From NCBI RefSeq assembly GCF_900107275.1, contig NZ_FNPI01000001.1, forward strand, positions 1,054,001 through 1,118,000: a DNA stretch of 64,000 nt. Reading direction: 5' to 3'. Below are positions 1 to 10,468 of this stretch, piece by piece. Every line of letters starts with the position of its first letter. Position 1 is the stretch's first letter. The DNA is from Evansella caseinilytica (lineage in GTDB: Bacteria; Bacillota; Bacilli; Bacillales; Salisediminibacteriaceae). The position numbers and the translations under genes are program-made. The notes beneath the pieces were generated by a model, which saw only the letters and a program-made list of their open reading frames with translations, did not search any database and was not told where the DNA came from.

Positions 1-243
1 AAACCGTCGTTCCGATAAAACTGATCATCCGTGAGTCGTGCGGATGGAAGCTGCGTTAATGACTGATGCAGCAGTCAAGAAGAGCCGGTGTGATAACAAA
101 CGGAGCTGCTGCTCGTTACTTATATGGCTTAGGCTGCGGCAACATTGCTTGCCGTTTGTTGATAAAGGCGTCGGCTCACTTGTTATGTCGCGGTTGGTGA
201 GAACAACGGCAATCTTTGAATTATCCAAAGGGAGAGTTGTCAT

Positions 244-1113
244 ATGCTTAACAAGATAAAACCAAATGCCTACTTGTTAATGGTGCTTCCCGCACTAATT
301 CTGTTTTTCTTTTTTCACACCTTTCCTGCGCTGCAAGGAATTTTTTACAGCTTTACGAATTCCAGAGGGTATGGTGACTGGGATTTCATCGGGCTTCAAA
401 ACTATATTCACGTATTTCAGGATGCACGGGCGAGAGATGCCTATCTGTTTACGTTTAAATTTGCAGTCGTAGCAACGGTGTTGGTGAATGTCATCAGCAT
501 GATCCTTGCCTTAGGGCTGAATGCTAAAGTGAAATTCCACAAGACGCTGCGCGGCATCTATTTTATGCCGAACATCCTGAGCGTGCTGATTGTTGCTTTT
601 ATTTTCAATTACATTTTTTCTGTTTTTATTCCTGAAATCGCACAAAACGCCGGCATCCAAGCCTTGTCCACGAGTATTCTCGGCAATCCCGATCGCGCTT
701 GGATAGGCGTGGTGATCGTCGCTGTCTGGCAGGCGGCGGCCTTTAACACCATTCTTTATCTTGCGGGTCTTGCAACCATTGATCAGGGGTTGTACGAGGC
801 ATCTAGCTTAGACGGAGCGAACAAATGGCAGGAGTTTTGGAAAATTACCTTTCCGTTGATTGCGCCGTTTTTTACGATCAATATGGTGTTGGCAATGAAA
901 AACTTTCTCATGGTATTTGACCATATTATGGGGTTGACCGGCGGCGGACCGGGTCGGGCAACCGAATCGATTTCGCTGCTGATTTACCGCGGCGGCTTCC
1001 AAGGCGGCGAATTCGCCTATCAATCGGCGAATGCGGTGATCTACTTTATCGTGATTTTGGCGGTATCTGTCTTCCAGATCCGTAATTTACAGCGAAGAGA
1101 GGTGGAAATGTGA
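244..1113 (+). CDS. Sugar ABC transporter permease (MalF/UgpA type)
   Basis: This 289-residue inner-membrane protein is one of the two membrane subunits of a carbohydrate uptake ABC importer. The sequence has about six hydrophobic segments and the binding-protein-dependent permease loop EASSLDGANKWQEFWKITFP around residues 185-205, the site that contacts the ATPase subunit. The ATG has an AAAGGGAG ribosome site nine bases upstream. It overlaps the next permease gene by four bases (ATGA), so the two are translationally coupled. The substrate-binding protein would be expected just upstream, outside the window. With the alpha-galactosidase two genes downstream, uptake of raffinose- or melibiose-type alpha-galactosides is the likely role. 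The substrate is inferred from context only. Confidence 0.9.
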   Translation: MLNKIKPNAYLLMVLPALILFFFFHTFPALQGIFYSFTNSRGYGDWDFIGLQNYIHVFQDARARDAYLFTFKFAVVATVLVNVISMILALGLNAKVKFHKTLRGIYFMPNILSVLIVAFIFNYIFSVFIPEIAQNAGIQALSTSILGNPDRAWIGVVIVAVWQAAAFNTILYLAGLATIDQGLYEASSLDGANKWQEFWKITFPLIAPFFTINMVLAMKNFLMVFDHIMGLTGGGPGRATESISLLIYRGGFQGGEFAYQSANAVIYFIVILAVSVFQIRNLQRREVEM

Positions 1114-1931
1114 TGAGACAACGGACAAATTGGCCGGCAACGATTCTGCTTATTGCGGGGACCGTGTTTATTCTCTTCCCTCTCTATATTACGATTGTCA
1201 ACGCGTTGAAAACGCCGCAGGAAACAGCGCAATCCATCCTTGCGCTCCCAGAGAGCTTCAGCTTCGATAATTTTCTGCGGGCGATTGAATTGACAAATTT
1301 CTTTGACGCGTTTGGGAACAGCTTTTACATTACGTTTTTTACCGTGATTTTTACGCTTCTGTCCAACTCCATGGTGGCGTACGCCATTGCGAGAAACATG
1401 CACAAGAAAGCGTACAAATTCCTGTTTTATTACCTTGTAAGCGCGATGTTTATTCCGTTTCCGATCATCATGCTGCCGATTGTCAAGCAGATGAGTGCGT
1501 TAAACTTAACGAATCCGTCGGGGTTGATTATCCTCTATGTTGTTTACGGATTGTCGTTCAATGTTTTTTTATACGTCGGCTATATCAAGTCGATTCCGCG
1601 GGAGTTGGAAGAGGCAGCGATTGTGGATGGCTGTAGCCGCTGGGGAGTGTTCTGGCGAATTATTTTTCCGCTGTTAACGCCGATGAATGCCACGGTGGGA
1701 ATATTGACGGCGCTTTGGGCATGGAATGACTTCATGCTGCCCCTTGTTCTATTGAGCGATAAAGCGCATCACACGCTGCCGCTCGTGCAATACGTATTCC
1801 AGTCGCAATTCAGCGTGAACTACAACCTGGCGTTCGCATCGTATTTATTGGCGCTGCTGCCGATGCTGCTTGTGTATTTGTTTTTGCAAAAATGGATCAT
1901 CAGCGGTGTGATGAAAGGTGCGATTAAATAA
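1110..1931 (+). CDS. Sugar ABC transporter permease (MalG type)
   Basis: This is the second membrane subunit of the same importer, 273 residues with six predicted membrane segments. The EAA loop reads ELEEAAIVDGCSRWGVFWRI near residues 165-185, and the C-terminus is the usual LQKWIISGVMKGAIK of MalG-type permeases. It starts inside the stop of the upstream permease gene and is followed after about 23 bases by the alpha-galactosidase gene, whose ribosome site is AGGAGG. These three genes form one operon. No dedicated ATPase gene lies here, which is common for this family because one MsmX-type ATPase can serve several sugar importers. Confidence 0.9.
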   Translation: MMRQRTNWPATILLIAGTVFILFPLYITIVNALKTPQETAQSILALPESFSFDNFLRAIELTNFFDAFGNSFYITFFTVIFTLLSNSMVAYAIARNMHKKAYKFLFYYLVSAMFIPFPIIMLPIVKQMSALNLTNPSGLIILYVVYGLSFNVFLYVGYIKSIPRELEEAAIVDGCSRWGVFWRIIFPLLTPMNATVGILTALWAWNDFMLPLVLLSDKAHHTLPLVQYVFQSQFSVNYNLAFASYLLALLPMLLVYLFLQKWIISGVMKGAIK

Positions 1932-1954
1932 ACGGTTTTTTATAGGAGGAAGCT

Positions 1955-4141
1955 ATGTCAATCAACTTTTGTGAAAAGACACAAACATTTCATTTAACGG
2001 CAAAAAACATGAGTTATCTCATGCAAATAGTAAATGACGGGTACTTGGCCCATCTCTACTGGGGCAGGAAGATAAATGAATATAATCATTCTAATGAACT
2101 GCGCTATGCTGACAGGGCGTTTTCCGGCAATCCGAAAGCAGAGGATCGGACTTTTTCTCTCGACACACTCCCACAGGAATATCCTGCTTTCGGACATACC
2201 GATTATCGAAGCCCGGCATATCACATTCAGTTGGAAAATGGCACCACGGTTACGGATTTACGGTACGACTCATTTAACATTAGCAAGGGAAAGCCGCGGC
2301 TGGAAGGACTGCCTTCGACTTATGTGGAAGCGGACGAAGAGGCGGAAACGTTGGAAGTTATTCTAAAAGATTCACTTATAGGACTGAAAGTTATATTAAT
2401 GTACACTGTCTATGAAAAAATGAATGTCATTACTCGCTCCGTCCGCTTTGAAAATGCCGGTTCGTCCAGTTTGAAATTATTGAAGGCGGCAAGTGTCAAT
2501 GTGGATTTCCGCGACGCGGATTATGATTTCCTTTCGCTACCGGGAGCGTGGGGAAGGGAAAGGCATTTAGCGCGAACGGAATTGACTCCCGGCATTCAGT
2601 CGATAGAGAGCCGGCGCGGAGCAAGCAGCCATCAGCAAAACCCGTTTATGGCATTGGCGGCGAAGGAAGCGACGGAAGATCATGGCGACGTATATGCCTT
2701 CAGCTTTGTTTACAGTGGTAATTTTCTCGGCAGTGTTGAAGTCGATCAGTTTGACTGCTCCCGTGTGACAATGGGAATTAATCCGTTTGATTTTTCATGG
2801 CTGCTGGAGCCGTCACAGGTTTTTCAAACTCCGGAAGCTGTGTTGGTTTATTCTGCGGATGGGCTCGGCGGGATGTCGCGGACATTCCATGAACTGTATC
2901 GGACCAGGCTGTGCCGCGGTGAGTACAGAGACAAGCCGCGGCCGGTTCTTATCAACAACTGGGAAGCGACTTACTTTGACTTTGATGAAGCGAAGATTGT
3001 GGAAATTGCCAAACGAGGAAAAGCGTTGGGGATGGAATTATTCGTGCTTGACGACGGCTGGTTCGGCAAACGGGACGATGATACAACGTCCCTCGGAGAC
3101 TGGTTGGTGGATAAAGAGAAATTACCCAACGGCCTGGAAAACCTCGCCGCGACGATCACTGATATGGGGATGGCATTCGGATTATGGTTTGAGCCGGAAA
3201 TGGTGTCTGTGGACAGCGAACTTTACCGTGAACATCCGGATTGGTGCATCCATGTGCCTGACAGAAGGCGTTCGGAAAGCAGACAGCAATTAATTCTTGA
3301 TTTTTCCAGACCTGAGGTGTGTGACGAAATCATCAACAAGGTGTCTGCGATTCTTGAAAGCGCGCCGATTACGTATGTGAAATGGGATATGAACCGGCAC
3401 ATGACGGAGGTCGGCTCTGCTGGATTGCCGCCGGAGCGTCAACGGGAAACGGCGCATCGCTATATGCTTGGTCTGTACCGGGTCATGGAAGAAATCACCG
3501 CGAAATTTCCGTATATTTTATTCGAAAGCTGCTCCGGCGGCGGTGGAAGATTTGATCCGGGCATGTTGTATTATATGCCGCAAACGTGGACAAGCGATAA
3601 CACGGACGCGGTTTCCCGCTTGAAAATTCAATACGGAACGAGCTTTGTTTATCCTGTAAGCTCGATGGGAGCCCATGTTTCCGCCGTTCCTAATCATCAG
3701 GTGGAGCGGATTACTTCCTTGGAGGTAAGGGGGCATGTGGCGATGTCCGGCAACTTCGGCTATGAGCTGGATATCACGAAATTGTCGGAGCGGGAGCAGG
3801 AGATCATTGCCGGACAAGTCGCGCTTTACAAAGAGATCAGGGAAATGGTGCAATTTGGATTTTTTTACCGGTTGAAAAGTCCGTTTACAAGCAACGATAC
3901 GTCATGGATGTTTGTTAACGATGACCGATCCGAAGCGGTTCTTACCTATGTCAAGGTTCTAGCCGAGCCGAACGATCCTTTCCGGAAAATTCGCTTAAAG
4001 GGACTTGATCCGCGGAAAAAATACCGGGTGATTGAGCTGGGAAAAAGCTTTTACGGTGATGAATTAATGAATATAGGTATAAATATTCCTCGCTTAAGCG
4101 GCGACTTTAACAGCATGATGTGGCGGCTGCGGGAGGAATGA
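1955..4141 (+). CDS. Alpha-galactosidase, GH36
   Basis: This cytoplasmic enzyme (728 residues, no signal peptide) removes terminal alpha-1,6-galactose from melibiose, raffinose and related sugars. It has the N-terminal beta-sandwich of GH36, then the barrel motif VLDDGWFGKRDDDTTSLGDW around residue 365. The nucleophile is Asp478 in YVKWDMNR, and the acid/base is Asp548 in SDNTDA, preceded by the SCSGGGGRFD motif. These positions equal those reported for Geobacillus AgaA/AgaN enzymes, and the length is typical. The start has AGGAGG eight bases upstream. Being last in the operon after two sugar permeases, it acts on the imported alpha-galactoside. Confidence 0.95.
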   Translation: MSINFCEKTQTFHLTAKNMSYLMQIVNDGYLAHLYWGRKINEYNHSNELRYADRAFSGNPKAEDRTFSLDTLPQEYPAFGHTDYRSPAYHIQLENGTTVTDLRYDSFNISKGKPRLEGLPSTYVEADEEAETLEVILKDSLIGLKVILMYTVYEKMNVITRSVRFENAGSSSLKLLKAASVNVDFRDADYDFLSLPGAWGRERHLARTELTPGIQSIESRRGASSHQQNPFMALAAKEATEDHGDVYAFSFVYSGNFLGSVEVDQFDCSRVTMGINPFDFSWLLEPSQVFQTPEAVLVYSADGLGGMSRTFHELYRTRLCRGEYRDKPRPVLINNWEATYFDFDEAKIVEIAKRGKALGMELFVLDDGWFGKRDDDTTSLGDWLVDKEKLPNGLENLAATITDMGMAFGLWFEPEMVSVDSELYREHPDWCIHVPDRRRSESRQQLILDFSRPEVCDEIINKVSAILESAPITYVKWDMNRHMTEVGSAGLPPERQRETAHRYMLGLYRVMEEITAKFPYILFESCSGGGGRFDPGMLYYMPQTWTSDNTDAVSRLKIQYGTSFVYPVSSMGAHVSAVPNHQVERITSLEVRGHVAMSGNFGYELDITKLSEREQEIIAGQVALYKEIREMVQFGFFYRLKSPFTSNDTSWMFVNDDRSEAVLTYVKVLAEPNDPFRKIRLKGLDPRKKYRVIELGKSFYGDELMNIGINIPRLSGDFNSMMWRLREE

Positions 4142-4368
4142 GAAGTGGAGGTGTTGTGATTTAGGGGAGGACGCGCGGGTGGTGATTAGGCCGCGATGCG
4201 ATGTCCCCTCCTAAGAGCGCGTAAGGCGAAAAACGGAGTTTTCGAGGCAAAAGTACATTGCCTTGAAAGCTCCTTTTTCGATATCAAGTGCTTTGAAAAG
4301 ACTCCTCGTTTTACAACAAGATCGTGTGACGGTGTCGGGACAAGAAAGAACTTCGCGGCCAGGTTATG

Positions 4369-4508
4369 TCCCGAAAGAGCCGGAATTGGGCCGGAAGGGA
4401 AGCAGGTGAGCGGCGAAGTGTCCCGAAAGAGCTGGAATCGGGCCGGAAGGGAAGCAGGTGAGCGGCGAAGTGTCCCGAAAGAGCTGCGATCGAAACGGAA
4501 GGGAAGCG
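4369..4508. repeat. 52-bp tandem repeat, about 2.7 copies
   Basis: Three direct copies begin at 4369, 4421 and 4473, each opening with TCCCGAAAGAGC and containing CGGAAGGGAAGC. Copies one and two differ at a few positions and the third is cut off and more diverged. The period is exactly 52 bases. An open frame runs through it but looks like repeat-driven coding, not a gene. It lies in the 590-base gap between the convergent alpha-galactosidase and neopullulanase genes. Confidence 0.85.
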
Positions 4509-4577
4509 TTCAGGTCATATCAATCCTGTACCGAAAGCGTGGGAGGAGTCAAGAAAGGAACCATCGTCCGATAAATT

Positions 4578-4733
4578 TTTATAGAGGATGTTCAAAAAAG
4601 TGCGGGAAACAGCGCCTGCGCATCTTGACGCCTGCGTTGTCTCTCCGCTGCTCACGCACGTTTCCGTGTACGCTCCGTGCGCGCCTCGACCTACTTGCCG
4701 TTTTATGTCCTTCTTATCGACACGCACTTATAC
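4578..4733 (+). repeat. Dispersed intergenic repeat, copy 1 (partner at 51732)
   Basis: Beginning with ATGTTCAAAAAAGTGCGGG, this block matches the block at 51732-51895 over about 150 bases with scattered changes, sharing GTGCGGGAAACAG, CCGCTGCTCACG and GCGCCTCGACCT. It ends right at the stop codon of the minus-strand neopullulanase gene. It carries no credible gene. Confidence 0.8.
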
Positions 4734-6575
<1,842 letters not shown>

Positions 6576-6596
6576 TTACTAGTAATCGCACATCTT

Positions 6597-6611
6597 GTCA
6601 ATCGTTTGCGC
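6597..6611. promoter_or_regulatory. Putative LacI/MalR-type operator 1
   Basis: The site GTCAATCGTTTGCGC, read on the other strand, is GCGCAAACGATTGAC. It differs from the dyad in front of the alpha-glucosidase gene (14290-14304) at only a few bases. It lies about 85 bases upstream of the neopullulanase start. The assignment to the LacI-type repressor at 11613 is inference. Confidence 0.55.
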
Positions 6612-6796
6612 AAAATAAAAGGATGACATCTTTTCTAACAGTGGACTTTTTCAATGTTTCAAAAAAACAAAGAAGTAGGGATAAAATATGGTAAAATAAC
6701 AGGGGGTATTTAAGTCGAGCCGGAAATATTTTTGCTGAAATTAAAAAAGATATTGTAATTCATCAGGCAGATAGTATAATGGAAATATGAAAAATA

Positions 6797-6811
6797 GTGC
6801 AAGCGATTCCA
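6797..6811. promoter_or_regulatory. Putative LacI/MalR- or CcpA-type operator 2
   Basis: GTGCAAGCGATTCCA fits the cre consensus except for its first base and also resembles the TGCAATCGATTGCGC dyads near the alpha-glucosidase gene. It sits mid-way in the divergent region between the neopullulanase gene and malE. Confidence 0.45.
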
Positions 6812-6942
6812 TTACATAAGGTAGTTTGCACTTTTTCTACGAAATGGTTGCACTTTTAGGATGGACTTGTGTGAAACAGTCACGAGACAGAAGAAGGATA
6901 ATAAGCATTGTGTTTTTTTTATAAAACTATTTATATAACTGG

Positions 6943-6957
6943 ATGAAAACGCATTCT
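6943..6957 (+). promoter_or_regulatory. CcpA cre site upstream of malE
   Basis: ATGAAAACGCATTCT matches the catabolite-responsive element WTGNAANCGNWNNCW at every fixed position. It lies 114 bases upstream of the malE start, where CcpA binding would give glucose repression of maltodextrin uptake. The motif match is direct; the function is from established Bacillus biology. Confidence 0.7.
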
Positions 6958-7070
6958 AAGTTTTGCGTGTTACACTCAGTCACCGTGCTTGTTCAGTACC
7001 TTCTTCTCTTTTCTCACTCAATGCAACCGTATGCACAAAAAAGAATCAATTATTTTAAGGGGGAAAACCT

Positions 7071-8366
7071 ATGTTGAAAAGTAAGTCATTGTTTCTGAGT
7101 TTTATGTTGCTGCTTGTGATGTCCATTGTATTAGTTGCTTGTGGAGACAATGGTGATGAACCGAACGCTGCAAATCCGCCGGCGGATGACGCCACTTCTC
7201 CATCGGATGAAACCGCCGGAGATATCCCGGAAAAACCTGAGGTATTATCCATGTGGGTAAACGATGAAGAAGCACAAATCGATGCCTATGAAGAAATAAC
7301 GGCACGTTTTACCGAAGAGTATGGAATTGAAGTGAATATTACGCCGTTTAGTATGGTGGATCAGACCGAATCTCTCTCCCTTGACGGTCCGCAAGGCTTA
7401 GGTCCGGATTTGTTTTTCCAGCCGCATGACAGAATGGGGGGAATTCATATCGAAGGTTTGGCAGCAGAGCTGGAACTGACCGAGGATCAGTTGGCCCGGT
7501 TAAGTGAATACAGCGAGGAAGCGGTTAATTCATTCAGCTATGAAGGGATTCAATATGGTATTCCAGCCGTAGTGGAGACGTACGGACTGTTTTATAATAC
7601 GGATCTCGTACCGGAAGCTCCGGAGACGCTGGAAGAGTTAATGACAATTGCGCGCGAGTTGACGGAAGGTGACCAATACGGTTTCTTGATGGAAGCGACG
7701 AACTTCTATTTTACTTATCCATTTTTAACAGGTACCGGAGGATACGTTTTTGCGCAAGATGAAACTGGTGCATATGACGCAAATGATATTGGACTGGCCA
7801 ATGATGCTGCAGTGGATGCTGCAAATACAATTCAATCATGGTTTGAAGAAGAATTAATTCCGGTGGGCATTGATGCTGAAATTTTGAACGGCTTGTTCAG
7901 GCAAGGAAAGGTCGGAATGGTAGTATCTGGTCCGTGGAGTATTCCGGATTACAGTGAGGATTTGGGTGACAGTTTAGCTGTTACGCCGCTGCCGACCTGG
8001 AACGGCGAGCCGCTCAATTCGTTTTCCGGAAATAAAGGCTGGCTGGTGAATTATTATACAGATCACCTCTATTGGGCGACGGAGCTGGCGCTGTTTATTA
8101 CCAACGCCGAAAGCTCGAAAACGTATTTTGAAATTGCCGGTGAAATTCCTGCTCACTCAGGAGTCGAAATTAATGATGAGTTTATGGGAGCGTTCTTCCA
8201 ACAAGCACAGGTTGCGGAACCGATGCCTAACATTCCGGAAATGAGCAAGGTTTGGCAGCCGATTGCAGAAGCATTGGAGTTTATTTCCCGAGGAGAGGAC
8301 CCTGCCGAAGTGCTGGAAGAAGCGGTTGAGCAAATACAATCCGAAATCGCCATCATGGGTCAGTGA
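7071..8366 (+). CDS. malE: Maltose/maltodextrin-binding lipoprotein
   Basis: This is the extracellular solute-binding protein of the maltodextrin importer, 431 residues. The N-terminus is a lipoprotein signal with lipobox LVAC (Cys24), followed by an acidic linker rich in Asp, Glu, Pro and Ala. The mature part has typical family-1 features, such as FSGNKGWLVNYYTDH and a C-terminal region ending in EQIQSEIAIMGQ. The ATG follows AAGGGGG by eight bases. malF and malG lie downstream but are separated by almost 800 bases of hairpins and repeats, so the binding protein can be made in excess. The mature chain is strongly acidic, which may suit an alkaline or salty outside. Confidence 0.92.
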   Translation: MLKSKSLFLSFMLLLVMSIVLVACGDNGDEPNAANPPADDATSPSDETAGDIPEKPEVLSMWVNDEEAQIDAYEEITARFTEEYGIEVNITPFSMVDQTESLSLDGPQGLGPDLFFQPHDRMGGIHIEGLAAELELTEDQLARLSEYSEEAVNSFSYEGIQYGIPAVVETYGLFYNTDLVPEAPETLEELMTIARELTEGDQYGFLMEATNFYFTYPFLTGTGGYVFAQDETGAYDANDIGLANDAAVDAANTIQSWFEEELIPVGIDAEILNGLFRQGKVGMVVSGPWSIPDYSEDLGDSLAVTPLPTWNGEPLNSFSGNKGWLVNYYTDHLYWATELALFITNAESSKTYFEIAGEIPAHSGVEINDEFMGAFFQQAQVAEPMPNIPEMSKVWQPIAEALEFISRGEDPAEVLEEAVEQIQSEIAIMGQ

Positions 8367-8370
8367 TAGA

Positions 8371-8410
8371 GTAAGAACAAAAAGGTCGCTTTTCACCTTT
8401 TTGTTCTTAC
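8371..8410 (+). terminator. Strong hairpin behind malE
   Basis: GTAAGAACAAAAAGGT and its exact complement ACCTTTTTGTTCTTAC flank an eight-base loop, giving a perfect 16-bp stem four bases after the malE stop. It lacks a long run of T after the stem, so it may serve as an RNA-stabilising or attenuating hairpin as well as a terminator. Confidence 0.7.
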
Positions 8411-8673
8411 TCGAAACGATGCGAACGCCGGCGCATTATTTCAGCCGGATAGGAGCGCATTTGTCCTATCCGGTGGGCGCCGAGTGAGGAAGCATCGTCG
8501 TTCAATAATGAAAAAAGGTCGCTTTTCACCTTTTTGTTCTTACTCGAAACGATGCGAACGCCGGCGCATTATTTCAGCCGGATAGGAGCGCATTTGTCCT
8601 ATCCGGTGGGCGCCGAGTGAGGAAGCATCGTCGTTCAATAATGAAAAAAGGTCGCTTTTCACCTTTTTGTTCT
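8381..8673. repeat. Exact 133-bp tandem duplication plus partial third copy
   Basis: Copy one is 8381-8513 and copy two is 8514-8646; I see no difference between them. A third copy breaks off after about 27 bases. Each unit contains a ten-base-pair stem, CCGGATAGGA against TCCTATCCGG. Perfect identity points to a recent event. Confidence 0.9.
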
Positions 8674-8689
8674 AGGTTAAAACGATAGG

Positions 8690-9046
8690 TGAAACCGGAA
8701 AACTTTATCTTTTTGAACAAATATGAAGCAATGAGCCGTTCTTCACTGAGACACTGCGAACTGTCTCATCGTGTCATCGCACGCGATGGCACTTCGACAG
8801 ACGTCGGTGCTCTACTAGCAGAGGAAGAGACTATGAGTGAAGCCGAGGCATTCTTTTCAGGCCGGCTGTGAGTGGTTTTCTCGGAACCAGGATGGTGACA
8901 TTCCGCCGTTGCTCACAAATGCAACCTGAATGTGCTTCGTAGAGTCAATTTGCGTCGAGTAACCGCAGATGCAGGACGTGAGCGGTTTTTAGGCGAAATT
9001 GGGGCGCATCGAGTGGAACCACTGCCTTTTTGAACACGTTTTTATA
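8690..9046. repeat. Dispersed intergenic repeat, long copy
   Basis: This block runs from a TTTTTGAACA end near 8710 to another TTTTTGAACACG end near 9036. Its right end (about 8964-9040) is the reverse complement of 63920-64000 with few differences, its left part (8719-8773) resembles 44218-44266, and 8833-8857 is echoed inverted at 48269-48290. A 60-codon open frame at 8689 lies inside it and is probably not a gene. Confidence 0.75.
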
Positions 9047-9049
9047 GGT

Positions 9050-9088
9050 GGTTGTCTCAAAAGATCTGTGCGATCTTTTGGGACAACC
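9050..9088. promoter_or_regulatory. Intercistronic hairpin before malF
   Basis: GGTTGTCTCAAAAGATC pairs with GATCTTTTGGGACAACC around a five-base loop, a 17-bp stem with one mismatch. It lies between malE and malF and has no T-run, so transcription may partly read through. It would fit reduced expression of the permeases relative to the binding protein. Confidence 0.55.
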
Positions 9089-9160
9089 GCGGTGATAGTG
9101 GCAAAACTGCCATCAGGCGGCTTTGCCGGTTAATTTTTTATGATGCAGGAGGAAGCGAAC

Positions 9161-10468
9161 ATGCCTACCAACACTGATAACCGAAAAGAGAATTTAATCA
9201 ACCCGCGTCATAACCCGACGTTAGCTGCCGTCCTCTCTATCATTCCAGGGATCGGGCAAATATATAACAGACGGTTTGTAAAGGGGGCAGCCTTGTTCAT
9301 TCTCTTTGCGGCTTTCTTTTCAGCCATGTACAGCTTTATCGTATCGGGTTTGCAGGGGCTGGTGACATTAGGAGAAATTCCAAGGGAGCATGATTCACGC
9401 GTTTTTTTGAGTGAAGGGATTTTGTCGCTCATTTTCTTTGCGTTTTTTGCAATGTTTTATGTTCTCAATATTACGGATGCTTACAAGGACGCAAAGAGAA
9501 TTCAATTAGGCTGGAAGGTTCCAAACATGCGTGAAGGCTTTAAAAATGCCTGGGACACATCGTTTCCATATCTTTTGGTAACCCCGGGGCTGTTTTTATT
9601 GTTGTTTGTCGTCGTGTTTCCCCTTCTTTTCATGATCTTTCTGGCGTTTACCAATTACAATTTGTACAATGCGCCGCCAAGACATTTGCTGTCGTGGGTT
9701 GGCTTTGATAATTTTATCCGGCTGTTTACGATTGCCGAATGGCGGTCGACGTTTTTCAACGTGCTGTCGTGGACGTTGGTCTGGACATTCGTTGCTACAA
9801 CCTTGCAGATAGCCCTGGCGTTGTTTTTGGCTGTTGTTGTAAATGATCCGCGAATAAAATTCAAGCGGCTGATCCGCACCGTGTTTATCTTGCCGTGGGC
9901 CGTACCGGCATTTGTGACGATCATCATCTTTTCGGCGCTGTTTAATGACAACTTCGGTGCAATTAACCTGCATATGATAGAACCGCTGTTTGGTACAAAA
10001 ATACCATGGATGACAGATGTCACTTGGTCGCGCGTGGCGATTATTATGATCCAGGTCTGGCTCGGGTTTCCGTTCGTTTACGCGCTGTTCACCGGGGTTC
10101 TGCAAAGCATATCGTCCGACTGGTATGAAGCGGCGGATATGGACGGAGCAAACCGTTGGCAAAAATTCCGCAATATTACTTTTCCACACGTAATGTTTGC
10201 CACGGCTCCGCTATTGATCATGCAATACTCGTTCAACTTTAACAATTTTAATATTATCTATCTTTTCAACCAAGGCGGGCCTGCCGTGCGCGGGCAAACA
10301 GCGGGCGGAACAGATATATTGATTTCGTGGATATACGGCCTGACTTTTGATAATCAACAGTACAATATGGCAGCTGCCATATCCATCATACTCGGAATCC
10401 TGGTGGCATCCTTTGCCTTCTTCCAATTCCGACGTACGCGTTCCTTTAAAGAGGAGGGGAATATTTAA
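9161..10468 (+). CDS. malF: Maltodextrin ABC transporter permease MalF
   Basis: This 435-residue membrane subunit of the maltodextrin importer has the same length as Bacillus MdxF. It carries an unusual N-terminal part (about residues 15-110) with PGIGQIYNRRFVKG and two to three membrane spans, then the six-span permease core. The EAA loop is YEAADMDGANRWQKFRNITF near residue 325. The start was moved to the ATG behind AGGAGG, seven codons inside the longest frame. Its TAA overlaps the malG ATG by one base (TAATG), a coupled pair. The ATPase subunit is not encoded nearby; a shared MsmX-type ATPase is likely. Confidence 0.93.
   Translation: MPTNTDNRKENLINPRHNPTLAAVLSIIPGIGQIYNRRFVKGAALFILFAAFFSAMYSFIVSGLQGLVTLGEIPREHDSRVFLSEGILSLIFFAFFAMFYVLNITDAYKDAKRIQLGWKVPNMREGFKNAWDTSFPYLLVTPGLFLLLFVVVFPLLFMIFLAFTNYNLYNAPPRHLLSWVGFDNFIRLFTIAEWRSTFFNVLSWTLVWTFVATTLQIALALFLAVVVNDPRIKFKRLIRTVFILPWAVPAFVTIIIFSALFNDNFGAINLHMIEPLFGTKIPWMTDVTWSRVAIIMIQVWLGFPFVYALFTGVLQSISSDWYEAADMDGANRWQKFRNITFPHVMFATAPLLIMQYSFNFNNFNIIYLFNQGGPAVRGQTAGGTDILISWIYGLTFDNQQYNMAAAISIILGILVASFAFFQFRRTRSFKEEGNI

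Noticed and set aside
8689-8871. 60-codon frame behind malE
   Set aside because: Lies wholly in a dispersed repeat whose other pieces do not keep the frame.
9596-10189. 197-codon minus-strand frame in malF
   Set aside because: Shadow of the malF coding frame; the product is unnaturally rich in Arg, His and Gln.
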